DNA from: Pseudomonadota bacterium
Lineage (GTDB): Bacteria > Desulfobacterota > S145-22
Assembly: GCA_015493505.1 (NCBI GenBank)
Contig: WGDA01000125.1
Span: forward strand, 1 to 35,406
Length of the DNA: 35,406 bases
Direction: 5' to 3'
Below are positions 7,711-17,179 of the stretch, piece after piece. A program made the translations under genes and the position numbers. The notes under the pieces were generated by a model. That model saw only the letters and a list, made by a program, of their open reading frames with translations, made no database searches and was not told the origin of the DNA. Every line of letters begins with the position of its first letter. The first letter of the stretch is position 1.

Positions 7711-8203
7711 AGAAAAAAACCAGGAAGAAGAACCCAAGAAGAAATCGCCTTTGAAGCTGATTATTATTCTGGTCCTTGTCCTGGCTATTTTGGGGGGCGG
7801 TGGATTTTTCGCCTACAAGAAGTTCCTGGCTCCCAAACCGAAGGCAGCCAAACAGGAAATTTCTGAGCAAGAAGCGCCACCTCCCGGACAGCTTCCAAAG
7901 CTGGGTCAGATCTTTGACCTGGACCCGTTTATCGTCAATCTTGCAGACCAGAAGGAGATTCACTACCTGAAGGTCAAGATCAGTCTGGAGGTCAAAGGGA
8001 AGAAGATTGTCGATGAAATGAATAAACGGCTTCCGCAGATAAGGGACATCATCATCGAATTGTTGAGCAGTAAAACCTTCGAGGAGCTCGCGACGCTGCA
8101 CGGGAAGGAACATCTGAAGAATGAAATCATGATTCGGCTGAACAGTATTTTGACGACAGGGACAGTCGAGCACGTCTACTTTACAGAATTTGTGATGCAA
8201 TAA
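7700..8203 (+). CDS. fliL: Flagellar basal-body-associated protein FliL
   Basis: FliL is a single-pass inner-membrane protein whose periplasmic domain forms a ring around the stator and supports high-load torque. It has a charged Glu/Lys-rich cytoplasmic start, one membrane helix at about residues 19-42 (LIIILVLVLAILGGGGFFAY), a Pro/Lys linker, then the FliL domain with FDLDPFIVNLADQ, LKVKISLEV and a C-terminal VYFTEFVMQ. 167 residues is typical. It starts inside the end of motB (11-bp overlap) with AAAAGGAGA upstream, and fliM follows after 12 bp. A second, more divergent FliL-like protein is encoded at 19350. Confidence 0.94.
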   Translation: MADEEKNQEEEPKKKSPLKLIIILVLVLAILGGGGFFAYKKFLAPKPKAAKQEISEQEAPPPGQLPKLGQIFDLDPFIVNLADQKEIHYLKVKISLEVKGKKIVDEMNKRLPQIRDIIIELLSSKTFEELATLHGKEHLKNEIMIRLNSILTTGTVEHVYFTEFVMQ

Positions 8204-8215
8204 CAGGACAGCGAA

Positions 8216-9199
8216 ATGAGCGAACAGATCCTGACACAAGAAGAAGTCGATTCTCTTCTGAGAGGGATTTCCGGGGGAGAAATCGAAACCGAGACAGATG
8301 TCGAGCAGGATGAGTCCGGAATCGTTCCCTATGACCTGACCAGTCAGGATCGGATTATCAGGGGGAGGATGCCGACCCTTGAGATTATTAACGATCGTTT
8401 CGCGCGTTTCTTGAGAAACTCCTTCACCTCCAGCTTGCGCCGGATCGTGGATGTTACGTCTCTATCCATAGACATGGTGAAGTTTGGTGAATTTATGAAA
8501 ACACTTCCCGTGCCCACCAGTATTCATCTGTTTCACATGGACCCCCTCCGGGGAACCTCCATTTTCGTAATGGAAGCGCCTCTCGTTTTCTCACTGATTG
8601 ATATCTTTTTGGGGGGAAATGGTTCGTCACATTACAAGGTCGAGGGGAGGGATTTTTCTCCGATTGAGATGAAGATTATCATGGAAGTTGTCCAGACGGC
8701 ATTCAGGGAGATGGAAAAGGCCTGGGCTCCTGTGTATGAGATAAAACTGAGCTATATCAGGTCGGAGATAAACCCCCAGTTTGTAACCGTTATGCCCATG
8801 ACGGATGTGGTCGTGGTCTCAAAATTCGGTGTGGAGATGGAATTTTCATCCGGAAACATCATGATGTGTTTCCCCTATACCATGTTGCAGCCCATTAAAG
8901 AGAAGCTGTTGGCCAGCTTTCAAAGCGAGCAGATGGAGCAGGACACGGGCTGGCTTAGAGAGTTTCGGAGAGGATTGCTCAAGGCGGAGGTCGAGCTGAC
9001 TGTGGAACTGGGGACCACAGAGATCAAGGCCAGCGACCTGGTGGGGCTGAAGCGGGGGGATGTCATCCGGTTGAATCGCTATGTCTCGGAGCCTGTGGAG
9101 ATCAAGGTGGAAGGTGTCAAGAAATTCCTTGGCACGCCAGGTGTTTACAAAGGAAACAAGGCCGTTCGAATTGTTTCTAAGGTTCAGGAAAGTTTTTAA
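8216..9199 (+). CDS. fliM: Flagellar motor switch protein FliM
   Basis: FliM is the middle layer of the C-ring; it receives phosphorylated CheY and transmits the switch signal. Residues 5-17 ([13 protein letters not shown]) are the N-terminal CheY-binding peptide. The central CheC-like domain follows ([19 protein letters not shown], the [19 protein letters not shown] region) and the C-terminal SpoA domain runs from about residue 245 ([29 protein letters not shown]). 327 residues is the expected size. The intact CheY-binding peptide fits the CheY encoded at 17961. It sits 12 bp after fliL and 11 bp before fliN. Confidence 0.97.
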   Translation: MSEQILTQEEVDSLLRGISGGEIETETDVEQDESGIVPYDLTSQDRIIRGRMPTLEIINDRFARFLRNSFTSSLRRIVDVTSLSIDMVKFGEFMKTLPVPTSIHLFHMDPLRGTSIFVMEAPLVFSLIDIFLGGNGSSHYKVEGRDFSPIEMKIIMEVVQTAFREMEKAWAPVYEIKLSYIRSEINPQFVTVMPMTDVVVVSKFGVEMEFSSGNIMMCFPYTMLQPIKEKLLASFQSEQMEQDTGWLREFRRGLLKAEVELTVELGTTEIKASDLVGLKRGDVIRLNRYVSEPVEIKVEGVKKFLGTPGVYKGNKAVRIVSKVQESF

Positions 9200-9210
9200 G
9201 GGAGGATAAG

Positions 9211-9681
9211 ATGGCGGAGATTACGGAAGAGGAAAAGACGGGTCAACCCCCCGAAGACACGACTGGGAGTGAATCCGCCGAATCGGCCGAGGCGGTGGAT
9301 GAGATTTCGTGGGATGACGTCCAGGAAGATCTCGAAAAACAGAAGGAGATGATCCGGGAAGAGCAGAAGACGCAGGCGGGCGATGTCGGCGAAAAACCCA
9401 AAGTGGATGAAGATGAAATCCAGAAAAACCTGGATTTTATCCTTGATATTCCCTTGCAGGTTTCTATTGAACTCGGGAGGACCAAGATGGTGATCAATGA
9501 TATGTTGCAGCTGGGCCAGGGGTCAGTCATAGAGCTGAACAAACTGGCTGGGGAGCCGCTGGATGTCTATGTCAACGGTAAACTGGTAGCCCGGGGTGAG
9601 GCGGTAGTTGTTAACGAGAAATTTGGGGTTCGGCTGACAGACATCATTAGCCCGGCTGAAAGGATTAAACAGCTATCCTGA
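9211..9681 (+). CDS. fliN: Flagellar motor switch protein FliN
   Basis: FliN makes the base of the C-ring and docks the export ATPase complex. The C-terminal SpoA domain (about residues 76-152) is plain: [51 protein letters not shown] and [11 protein letters not shown]. The first 70 residues are very acidic and probably disordered; they resemble the extended N-termini of many FliN proteins and lack the CheC-like phosphatase domain of FliY. Shine-Dalgarno GGGAGGA precedes the ATG. It is followed by fliO after 13 bp. Confidence 0.96.
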   Translation: MAEITEEEKTGQPPEDTTGSESAESAEAVDEISWDDVQEDLEKQKEMIREEQKTQAGDVGEKPKVDEDEIQKNLDFILDIPLQVSIELGRTKMVINDMLQLGQGSVIELNKLAGEPLDVYVNGKLVARGEAVVVNEKFGVRLTDIISPAERIKQLS

Positions 9682-9694
9682 CGGGAGAGAGAAA

Positions 9695-10111
9695 ATGATT
9701 GGCTTGCTAATGGCCACAGCTGTGACGCCAGGCGCGTTTCAAGGTTCCGTTGAAGGGTGGGCGCCCATCATCAAAATGTTCAGCGCACTCCTCATCGTTC
9801 TTGGTGTCATGGGGCTTTTGACCTACCTTATCAAGAGGTACTATCCCGGCATGAGGAACGCGCGGGGGGCGAGGCCAGTCATTCATGTTCTGGGGACGGT
9901 ATACCTGGGGTCAAAACGAAGCATCGCGCTGATAGGGGTTGGGAACAAACAACTGGTTGTGGGAATGACCCCATCTTCCATGACGTTGCTGGCTTCACTG
10001 AAGGAAGATGAAGTTTCTTCCCATCTTGAATGGGCGGGGAATAAAGAGAAGCAGCCGCTGTCTTTTTCCAAGATTTATCAATTTCTGAAAAAGGCTGAGA
10101 GGGTTTCATGA
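9695..10111 (+). CDS. fliO: Flagellar biosynthesis protein FliO
   Basis: FliO is a small membrane protein that helps assemble the FliP ring of the export gate. One membrane helix lies at about residues 22-44 (WAPIIKMFSALLIVLGVMGL). The short cytoplasmic domain has the family pattern VLGTVYLGSKRSIALIGVGN with QLVVGM. FliO is poorly conserved, so the call rests on this pattern and on the place between fliN and fliP. 138 residues. Its stop overlaps the fliP ATG by 4 bp (ATGA), which implies translational coupling. Confidence 0.88.
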   Translation: MIGLLMATAVTPGAFQGSVEGWAPIIKMFSALLIVLGVMGLLTYLIKRYYPGMRNARGARPVIHVLGTVYLGSKRSIALIGVGNKQLVVGMTPSSMTLLASLKEDEVSSHLEWAGNKEKQPLSFSKIYQFLKKAERVS

Positions 10112-10863
10112 AAGCGGTTCGCGCGTTTCTGCCTTTAATCATTTTAGGGTGTTTGGCCGCCCTGCCGCACCGGCTGTTCGCGGCGGACCTTCCCCAGGTG
10201 ACCCTTTCAATCGGGGATGCCGCTCAAAAGGGAGGCGGCCTGTCGGTTAATCTCCAGATACTGTTTATTCTGACCCTCTTGACGTTCGCGCCGGCCATCC
10301 TGATACTTCTTACTTCTTTCACGCGGATTCTGGTGGTCCTGTCTCTTTTACGCCAGGCGCTGGGGACGCAGCAACTGCCCTCCAATCAGATTCTGATTGG
10401 CCTGGCGCTTTTCCTGACCTTCTTTATCATGACACCGGTCTGGCAACGCGTGAACAGCCAGGCCCTGCAGCCCTATCTGAACCATCAGATTAGCGAGAAA
10501 GTAGCCGTGCAGCGGGCAATCAAGCCGGTGAAGCAGTTTATGTTGAAACAGACGAGGGAAAAGGATCTGGCGCTTTTTGTCAGCTTTGCCAAAAACAAAA
10601 AACCAAGGAATATTTCCGATGTGCCACTGACGGCAATCGTGCCGGCTTTTGTCATCAGCGAGTTGAAAACGGCGTTTCAAATAGGGTTCATGCTATATAT
10701 CCCGTTCCTCATCCTGGATATCGTTGTTGCCAGTATCCTGCTGTCCATGGGGATGATGATGCTCCCGCCTGTCATGATTTCCCTGCCGTTTAAGCTGATG
10801 CTTTTTGTCCTTGTGGATGGCTGGTATCTGATTGTCGGATCGCTGGTGAAGAGTTTTATGTGA
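10108..10863 (+). CDS. fliP: Flagellar export gate protein FliP
   Basis: FliP forms the core pentamer of the type III export gate. Residues 1-25 look like a cleavable signal peptide (hydrophobic LPLIILGCLAALPHRLF then AADLP), as known for FliP. Family blocks are clear: TFAPAILILLTSFTRILVVL, LLRQALGTQQLPSNQILIGL, FMLKQTREKDL and VPAFVISELKTAFQIGFMLY. Four membrane segments can be seen. 251 residues is normal. The ATG overlaps the fliO stop. Confidence 0.97.
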   Translation: MKAVRAFLPLIILGCLAALPHRLFAADLPQVTLSIGDAAQKGGGLSVNLQILFILTLLTFAPAILILLTSFTRILVVLSLLRQALGTQQLPSNQILIGLALFLTFFIMTPVWQRVNSQALQPYLNHQISEKVAVQRAIKPVKQFMLKQTREKDLALFVSFAKNKKPRNISDVPLTAIVPAFVISELKTAFQIGFMLYIPFLILDIVVASILLSMGMMMLPPVMISLPFKLMLFVLVDGWYLIVGSLVKSFM

Positions 10864-10874
10864 AGGAGGTCGAA

Positions 10875-11144
10875 ATGACGGTTGATTTTCTGGTTGGATT
10901 CGCGAAAGAGGCGATCAGGGTATCGCTGCTTTTGTCCGCTCCGATGCTGGGGTTCGGGCTAATCGTGGGATTGCTGGTCAGTATTTTTCAGGCGGTTACA
11001 CAGGTTCAGGAAATGACCCTGACGTTTGTCCCAAAAATCGTCGCTGTCATGGTTGCTATTCTGATTTTCCTGCCGTGGATGCTGAACCTGTTCGTTGATT
11101 ACACGAGAAATATTTTCGTGAATATCCCCATGTACATCAGGTGA
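10875..11144 (+). CDS. fliQ: Flagellar export gate protein FliQ
   Basis: Small two-helix subunit of the export gate that packs around FliP and FliR. Residues about 17-40 and 52-75 are membrane helices, with the GFAKEAIRVSLLLSAPMLG and QAVTQVQEMTLTFVPKI blocks of the family. I use the ATG at 10875 because AAGGAGG (10863-10869) sits six bases before it. The frame is open to a GTG at 10860 that overlaps the fliP stop and has no ribosome site of its own. 89 residues matches the usual length. fliR follows after 4 bp. Confidence 0.95.
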   Translation: MTVDFLVGFAKEAIRVSLLLSAPMLGFGLIVGLLVSIFQAVTQVQEMTLTFVPKIVAVMVAILIFLPWMLNLFVDYTRNIFVNIPMYIR

Positions 11145-11148
11145 GTGT

Positions 11149-11922
11149 ATGATAACCATCAACCCTTCCGACCTGATAAAATTTACGGTTGTGATCCTGC
11201 GAGTGGGATTTATCCTGATGCTGGTTCCCGTTTTTGGCAGCAGGATGGTTCCGAGAAGGGTTCGAATAGGCCTGGCGCTGCTGATGAGTATTTTAATCTA
11301 CCCTTATGTGTCTTTCAGAATGCCGGTTTCGCTCGATTTTCGCGGGATGATACCGGGCTTTTTCACGGAAATGTTTATCGGGTTGACCATTGGGTTTATC
11401 ACGCAGATGATGTTCGCGGGGGTGCAGGTGGCGGGGCAGATCGCCGGGTATCAGATGGGCTTCGGGATCGTCAATGTCATTGACCCCGTGACCAGCCAAC
11501 AGGTGTCGATTACGGCGCAGTTTTATTATCTTTTCACGGTATTGTTGTTTCTCGCTACGGGAACGCACCGAATCTTTATCCAGGCGTTAATCGAGAGCTT
11601 CAGGCTTATCCCGCCCTTTGAAGCGCATTTGTCTGGGTGGAGCATTAAAAAAATAATCGATTTGTCGTCCAACATTTTTGTACTGGCGGTGAAGGTTGGC
11701 GCCCCCGTGCTGGCGATTACCCTGTTTGTGCAGGTGGTGCTTGGGATCGTGGCAAGGACGGTTCCACAGATCAACGTGTTTATTGTCGGGTTTCCTCTTC
11801 AAATCGGTATCGGATTGATTGGAATTGGATTGTCCCTTCCCCTTCTCGCGTCGCTGATGACTTCAACCTTCAAGGGATTGGGGGGAGATATTTTTTCCGT
11901 GATACGGATGATGGGGGTTTAG
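11149..11922 (+). CDS. fliR: Flagellar export gate protein FliR
   Basis: Single-copy subunit that completes the FliP5-FliQ4-FliR1 export gate. About six hydrophobic segments are visible. Family segments include LRVGFILMLVPVFGSRMVPR, ILIYPYV and the MFIGLTIGFITQMMFAGVQV to MGFGIVNVIDP stretch, ending in ARTVPQINVFIVGFPLQI. 257 residues, standard. It starts 4 bp after fliQ. Confidence 0.96.
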   Translation: MITINPSDLIKFTVVILRVGFILMLVPVFGSRMVPRRVRIGLALLMSILIYPYVSFRMPVSLDFRGMIPGFFTEMFIGLTIGFITQMMFAGVQVAGQIAGYQMGFGIVNVIDPVTSQQVSITAQFYYLFTVLLFLATGTHRIFIQALIESFRLIPPFEAHLSGWSIKKIIDLSSNIFVLAVKVGAPVLAITLFVQVVLGIVARTVPQINVFIVGFPLQIGIGLIGIGLSLPLLASLMTSTFKGLGGDIFSVIRMMGV

Positions 11923-11943
11923 GGCTGAAAAAGGAAAACGGGC

Positions 11944-13062
11944 ATGGCTGAGGAAAGTTTTCAGGAAAGAACGGAAAAAGCCACACCGAGAAGGCGTCAG
12001 GAGGCTCGGGAGAAAGGGAATGTCGCCAAGAGCCGTGAGGTCCCCTCGGTTCTCGTCCTGTTGTTCAGCTTGCTGGTATTTCATTTCACGGCTCAATGGA
12101 TGTATCGGGAGTTCGCAGGATTCATGCGTTTCTTCTTCGGTCACGCGTCAGAATTCACCCTTTCTCTCATTGGCGCGCGCCACCTTATTCTCTTCACCAT
12201 GAAATTCATGACCGTTTTCATGTGTCCCATTCTCCTGGCAGTGATGATCGCCGCCTTGGTTGGCAATATCCTGCAGATTGGTTTCTTGTGGACGGCCGAT
12301 CCCCTGACCCCCAAACTTGACCGGCTAGATCCCATCAAGGGATTTAAACGTCTTTTCTCTGTCCAGGCTTTCGCGGAACTGATGCGTTCGGTCTTGAAGA
12401 TTCTTATCGTGGGTTATGTGTCTTACCTGACGGTGAAACATCAGTATAACCGCATGCCTCAACTGGTTGTGATGTCCGTGGGGGATATCATGAAGTACAC
12501 CCTTTCCGTGAGTTTTGAAATCCTGTACCGGACCTGCTGGGTGCTCGTCGTTCTTGCCATTCTGGATTACGGTTTTCAGAGGTGGCAGTATGAAAAGGAT
12601 CTGCGGATGTCCAAACAGGAAATCAAGGATGAATTCAAACAGAGGGAAGGGGACCCGCTCATCAAGGCGCGGATTCGCAAGATGCAGCGGGAGATAGCGA
12701 GACGGAGGATGATGGAGGCCGTTCCCAAGGCTGACGTGGTTATTACCAACCCAACGCACCTTTCAGTGGCCCTGAAGTACAGCCAGGAGGAAGGCATGCG
12801 AGCGCCAACAGTGGTAGCTAAAGGGGCGGGGTTTATCTCCGACAAGATACGGGAAATCGCGCGGAAACATCATGTCCCGCTGGTGGAAAACAAGCCGCTG
12901 GCGCAAACCTTGTACAAAGGGGTAGAGATCGGTGAGGAAATTCCAGAAGCGCTTTATCGGGCGGTAGCGGAAGTGCTTGCTTATGTTTACAGGCTGAAAC
13001 ATCCCCGGCTCCAGGGCCCTGCGGGCGGGGGAAAAACTATTCCGGGGGAGGCGACAAGGTAA
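11944..13062 (+). CDS. flhB: Flagellar export switch protein FlhB
   Basis: FlhB closes the export gate and changes substrate specificity after self-cleavage. The N-terminus ([20 protein letters not shown] then GNVAKSREV) is diagnostic. Four membrane helices follow to about residue 210, then the cytoplasmic domain. The autocleavage motif NPTH is at residues 269-272 in [13 protein letters not shown], the same place as in well-studied homologues. The [17 protein letters not shown] helix before it is also conserved. Its partner FliK is encoded at the start of the cluster. 372 residues. The stop codon abuts the flhA start with no intervening base. Confidence 0.97.
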   Translation: MAEESFQERTEKATPRRRQEAREKGNVAKSREVPSVLVLLFSLLVFHFTAQWMYREFAGFMRFFFGHASEFTLSLIGARHLILFTMKFMTVFMCPILLAVMIAALVGNILQIGFLWTADPLTPKLDRLDPIKGFKRLFSVQAFAELMRSVLKILIVGYVSYLTVKHQYNRMPQLVVMSVGDIMKYTLSVSFEILYRTCWVLVVLAILDYGFQRWQYEKDLRMSKQEIKDEFKQREGDPLIKARIRKMQREIARRRMMEAVPKADVVITNPTHLSVALKYSQEEGMRAPTVVAKGAGFISDKIREIARKHHVPLVENKPLAQTLYKGVEIGEEIPEALYRAVAEVLAYVYRLKHPRLQGPAGGGKTIPGEATR

Positions 13063-15153
13063 ATGGCAAGCATAGCCGAGCAGCTTCACATAAAAAGTTT
13101 TTCTGAAAACAGCGATGTTCTGATCGCCCTTTCGGTAGTGGGAATCCTCATTTTAATGATTATTCCCCTGCCTCGCTTTCTGCTCGACATCCTGCTTTCA
13201 TTCGATATCACCCTGGCGGTCATCATTTTGCTGGTCGCCATGTATGTGTTGAAACCCCTTGATTTTTCCATTTTCCCATCACTGCTCCTCGTGGCGACCT
13301 TGTTTCGTCTTTCCTTGAACATCGCCTCGACCCGGCTGATTCTTTTACACGGTAATGAGGGTCCGGACGCGGCCGGAAAGGTCATCAAGGCGTTTGGGGC
13401 GTTCGTGGTAGGCGGGAATTACGTGGTTGGGATGATTATCTTTTTCATCCTGGTGGTGATTAACTTCGTGGTCATCACCAAAGGCGCGGGGCGCGTCTCG
13501 GAAGTAGCTGCCCGTTTTACCCTCGATGCCATGCCGGGTAAGCAGATGAGCATCGATGCGGATTTGAATGCCGGATTGATCGACGACCAGGAAGCGCGCC
13601 GGAGAAGGAAAGAGATTGAGAGAGAGGCCGATTTCTATGGCGCGATGGATGGTGCCAGCAAGTTTGTCCGGGGAGACGCCATCGCTGGAATCGTCATCAC
13701 CCTCATCAACATCCTTGGGGGGTTGATTATCGGAATCGCGCAGCAGGGAATGCCCCTGGCCGAGGCGGCACGGACTTACACACTCCTGACCGTTGGGGAT
13801 GGCCTTGTCTCGCAGATACCCGCCCTGATTATTTCCACCGCGGCCGGCATGGTCGTCACCCGGGCGGCGGCGGAATCAAACATGGGAAAGGAGATGGTAA
13901 GCCAGGTTTTGTTCCAGCCTCGCGCCATTTCCATCGCGGCAGGGATAATCCTGTTTTTCGGGCTGGTGCCGGGGCTTCCGGGGATCCCGTTTTTCACATT
14001 GGCCGCTGTGATGGGGGGAGTTGCGTTTGCCGCGCACCAGGCTGCCAAAAAGGCGAAAGCCGCCGAGGTTCTTGAAGCGGGCGAAGCGCAAGCGCTTCCC
14101 CCCGAACCGGTGGAAGCGCTCTTGCCATTGGATATTCTGGGCCTCGAGGTGGGATATGGTTTGATCCCCATCGTTGATAAAGAGCAAAATGGGGAGTTGC
14201 TGGACCGGATACGGTCTATCCGGAACCAGTTCGCCGTGGAAATGGGGATTATTGTGCCCCCCATGCATATACGGGATAACCTGCAGCTCAAACCGGGAGA
14301 ATATGTGATTCTCCTGAAGGGGAACGAAGTGGGGCGGGGGGAACTGATGCTCGGGCATTATCTTGCGATGGACCCCGGAACCGCGAAAGGTGAGCTGCCG
14401 GGCATTCCGACCCGTGAACCTGCTTTTGGACTGCCGGCTTTCTGGATTGAAGAGAAAGATAAGGATCAAGCGCAGTTTCAGGGATACACGGTGGTGGACC
14501 ATTCGACCATTATAGCGACGCATATTTCTGAAATCATTCGCCGTTACGCCCATGAGCTGCTTGGACGACAGGAAACGCAAAGCCTGATCGACAATCTCGC
14601 CCGACAGTACCCCAAAGTTGTCGAAGAGCTTATCCCGGACCTTCTCTCTCTCGGAGAGGTTCAGAAGGTCTTGCAAAACCTGCTGAGAGAACGGGTCTCT
14701 ATCCGTGATATGAGGACCATCCTTGAGACACTGGCGGATTACGCCCCCATGACGAAGAATGTGGTTCTTTTGACGGAATATGTACGCCAGTCCCTCGCGC
14801 GGTCGATTACGCGTCAGGTGCAGCAGCCTGATGGGACCGTTAACGTGATGACCCTGGATCCCGCTCTTGAAGAAAAGATTGCCGCGAGCATTAAACACAC
14901 GGAGAGGGAATCCTATCTGGCTCTTGACCCGAAGACGTCAGAGGAAATCATCATGAGTCTCCAGAAAGCCATGCAGACATTTGCCGTGCATAACCTCCCA
15001 CCCGTGATTCTGTGCTCTCCCGTTGTGCGGCCTCACCTGAAACGCCTGGTAGAACGTTTTATACCGGACCTGATGGTGCTTTCACATAATGAGTTGTCTG
15101 ACACATCAAAGGTAAAGTCCTTGGGAGTCGTTGGAGGTCACGATGCGGATTAG
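13063..15153 (+). CDS. flhA: Flagellar export protein FlhA
   Basis: FlhA forms the nonameric ring that couples proton flow to export and docks chaperone-substrate complexes. The N-terminal half has eight predicted membrane helices. The FHIPEP signature (VAARFTLDAMPGKQMSIDAD then LNAGLIDDQEAR, about residues 150-180) is intact. The cytoplasmic half from about residue 345 has DILGLEVGYGLIPIVD, the MGIIVPPMHIRDN block and the PVVRPHLKRLVE C-terminus. 696 residues is the expected length. It starts on the base after the flhB stop and ends 11 bp inside flhF. Confidence 0.98.
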   Translation: MASIAEQLHIKSFSENSDVLIALSVVGILILMIIPLPRFLLDILLSFDITLAVIILLVAMYVLKPLDFSIFPSLLLVATLFRLSLNIASTRLILLHGNEGPDAAGKVIKAFGAFVVGGNYVVGMIIFFILVVINFVVITKGAGRVSEVAARFTLDAMPGKQMSIDADLNAGLIDDQEARRRRKEIEREADFYGAMDGASKFVRGDAIAGIVITLINILGGLIIGIAQQGMPLAEAARTYTLLTVGDGLVSQIPALIISTAAGMVVTRAAAESNMGKEMVSQVLFQPRAISIAAGIILFFGLVPGLPGIPFFTLAAVMGGVAFAAHQAAKKAKAAEVLEAGEAQALPPEPVEALLPLDILGLEVGYGLIPIVDKEQNGELLDRIRSIRNQFAVEMGIIVPPMHIRDNLQLKPGEYVILLKGNEVGRGELMLGHYLAMDPGTAKGELPGIPTREPAFGLPAFWIEEKDKDQAQFQGYTVVDHSTIIATHISEIIRRYAHELLGRQETQSLIDNLARQYPKVVEELIPDLLSLGEVQKVLQNLLRERVSIRDMRTILETLADYAPMTKNVVLLTEYVRQSLARSITRQVQQPDGTVNVMTLDPALEEKIAASIKHTERESYLALDPKTSEEIIMSLQKAMQTFAVHNLPPVILCSPVVRPHLKRLVERFIPDLMVLSHNELSDTSKVKSLGVVGGHDAD

Positions 15154-16303
15154 ACAATTTGAAGCGACAAGCGTCAGGGAAGCGATGTCGAAGGTAAAGG
15201 AAATCATGGGGCCCCAGGCGCTTATCCTGACAACTTCCGAAGAAAAGACAGGGGGGAAGCCACGGGTCGTTGTGACGGCGGCTGTTGACCAGGATGACTC
15301 TTCTTACCCACCGGGAGTGGACGCGGACCATCGGATGGAAGAGACAAGGGATGGAACAGGGTGGAGTGATCGTTTAGAGATTCCTGAGGTCTGGGATGAA
15401 GACGACGCGCAATTGAAATCAACGCTTGTTCTGCTGAGGGAGATGATTGATCACGCGGTTCATGGTCGCGCGCGGGGTCCAAAAAGCCTAACTGACCAGT
15501 GGATAACCCTGTTGCTGGACAGGGGGGTTGAACGTTCCACGGCCTACACGATTGTTTACAGACTTTTTTCACGCTTGAAGAGGCTGTCGCGACAGGAGAA
15601 AGTGCCTGGAGACCTTCTCGAGGAGGCCGTGGCAAGAATCTTTAAGGTTACAGGCGAGATAGAGTTGAAGGAGAAGTCTCCCCGTTTTGTCGTGTTCCTG
15701 GGCCCCCCCGGGGTTGGTAAAACCACCACCCTGGCCAAGCTGGCCGCGCGTCTGAAGAAGAAAACCACCCGCCCAATCATCTTACTGGGAACAGATGTGT
15801 ATCGGATAGGCGGAATGGATCAGCTTTTTATCTATGGTAACCTTATGGGCGTCCCTGTTGAAACCGTCCGCTCGAAGCGTGATTTCAGGCAGGCGCTTGC
15901 ATCCTATCCATCGAACGCACTCTTTTTGGTGGACACCACAGGGAGAAGCCACATGGATGACCAGGGCCTCATGGAAATCAAGTTGCTGATTGACCACATG
16001 GCCAAGGAGATGTGGGCGTATCTCTTACTGGACGCGGGGAAGAAGCGTGAAAATCTCCTGAAAGAGATCAAGGGATACGCTTTGTTTTCTTTTCATTCGT
16101 TGATATGGACAAAGGTCGACGAGGCGGAGATGCCAGGCGAAATCATCAATGTCATGCTCAGGACAAAATTTCCCGTGTCCTACGTCACAACCGGGCAGAA
16201 TGTTCCCGGAGATATCGAATTGGCGCGCCCGCGACGCCTGTCTGAGATTATTTTAACAAACAAGGAATCAAGGAGATTTCTATGGACCAAGCGGCAGAAC
16301 TGA
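15143..16303 (+). CDS. flhF: SRP-type GTPase FlhF, flagellar placement
   Basis: FlhF is an SRP-family GTPase that marks where the flagellum is built, usually the pole. The N-terminal B region starts MRIRQFEATSVREAMSKVKE. A four-helix N domain lies at about 90-170 and the G domain follows. The P-loop GPPGVGKTT is at residues 187-195, with G3 DTTGRSH (often DTAGR in relatives) and WTKVDEAEMPG for guanine recognition. I start at the ATG at 15143 with GGAGG (15133-15137) upstream; an in-frame TTG at 15131 is less likely. 386 residues. The 5' end overlaps flhA by 11 bp and the 3' end overlaps flhG by 22 bp, so the pair is translationally linked. Confidence 0.95.
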   Translation: MRIRQFEATSVREAMSKVKEIMGPQALILTTSEEKTGGKPRVVVTAAVDQDDSSYPPGVDADHRMEETRDGTGWSDRLEIPEVWDEDDAQLKSTLVLLREMIDHAVHGRARGPKSLTDQWITLLLDRGVERSTAYTIVYRLFSRLKRLSRQEKVPGDLLEEAVARIFKVTGEIELKEKSPRFVVFLGPPGVGKTTTLAKLAARLKKKTTRPIILLGTDVYRIGGMDQLFIYGNLMGVPVETVRSKRDFRQALASYPSNALFLVDTTGRSHMDDQGLMEIKLLIDHMAKEMWAYLLLDAGKKRENLLKEIKGYALFSFHSLIWTKVDEAEMPGEIINVMLRTKFPVSYVTTGQNVPGDIELARPRRLSEIILTNKESRRFLWTKRQN

Positions 16304-17157
16304 GGTTTTCCAAAGACCCCATCCCCCCCGTTCCAGAGGTGGGCCATCAAGTGAGGGTCGTTTCCATTACCAGTGGAAAGGGGGGGGTTGGAAAGACCAA
16401 TATCGTGGTGAACCTTGCCTACGCGCTGTCTCAACGGGGTAAACGTGTGATGATTTTGGACGCGGACGTGGGGCTGGCCAACGTGGATATCCTGCTGGGG
16501 CTGACCCCAAAATACACTATTCAGCACCTTCTCAGTGGAGAGAAGCAGTTTTCCGACGTTATTGTCAGAGGGCCCGGGGGGATTCTGGTCCTTCCGGCAA
16601 GTTCCGGCGTTCAGGAACTGGCGGAACTCACACGTGAACAGCGGTTACAGCTTTTGACCGCCTTTGAAACCATGGATGAGGAGCTTGACGTGCTCATCAT
16701 CGATACGGGGGCGGGGATCTCTTCCAACGTGATGTATTTTAATATGGCTGCGCATGAAATTATCGTAGTGGTTTCTCCAGAACCTACTTCTATCACGGAC
16801 GCCTACGCCTTGATGAAGGTAATGTCTCTGCGGTACGCTGAACGGCACTTTTCCCTCCTCGTGAATGGGGTAAAAGGTAAGGAGGATGCCGATGATGTTT
16901 ACAAGAAATTGAGCATGGTCGCGGACCGCTTTCTGGATATCTCTATCGCCTATCTTGGCTACATTCCTCATGACAACCACGTGAAGAAGGCAGTCAGACG
17001 CCAGAGGATTGTGATGGAATGTTTCCCGGACGCACCTTTCAGCAAGGCATTTCAGGAGGTGACAGATACTTTTTTAAAAACGAAAGTGCATCTGAATTCG
17101 AATCACGGAAATGTAAAGTTTTTCTGGCGGCAGCTGTTGGATAGGAAAGAGCAATGA
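16282..17157 (+). CDS. flhG: MinD-like ATPase FlhG (FleN/YlxH), flagellar number control
   Basis: ParA/MinD-type ATPase that limits flagellar number and stimulates the FlhF GTPase. Residues 2-8 are DQAAELR, an exact match to the DQAxxLR activator motif known to act on FlhF. The deviant Walker A GKGGVGKTN is at 32-40. MILDADVGLANVD and the IDTGAGISSNVM switch follow. The C-terminal end has a basic amphipathic stretch suitable for membrane binding. Start ATG has AAGGAG six bases upstream, inside the end of flhF. 291 residues, typical. fliA follows after 22 bp. Confidence 0.95.
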   Translation: MDQAAELRFSKDPIPPVPEVGHQVRVVSITSGKGGVGKTNIVVNLAYALSQRGKRVMILDADVGLANVDILLGLTPKYTIQHLLSGEKQFSDVIVRGPGGILVLPASSGVQELAELTREQRLQLLTAFETMDEELDVLIIDTGAGISSNVMYFNMAAHEIIVVVSPEPTSITDAYALMKVMSLRYAERHFSLLVNGVKGKEDADDVYKKLSMVADRFLDISIAYLGYIPHDNHVKKAVRRQRIVMECFPDAPFSKAFQEVTDTFLKTKVHLNSNHGNVKFFWRQLLDRKEQ

Positions 17158-17179
17158 CTCGAGTACTTGAAGGGCTGAA

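Noticed and set aside
13876-14898. A 340-codon minus-strand frame
   Set aside because: It lies opposite flhA, which is fully supported by family motifs; no ribosome site or domain supports the antisense frame.
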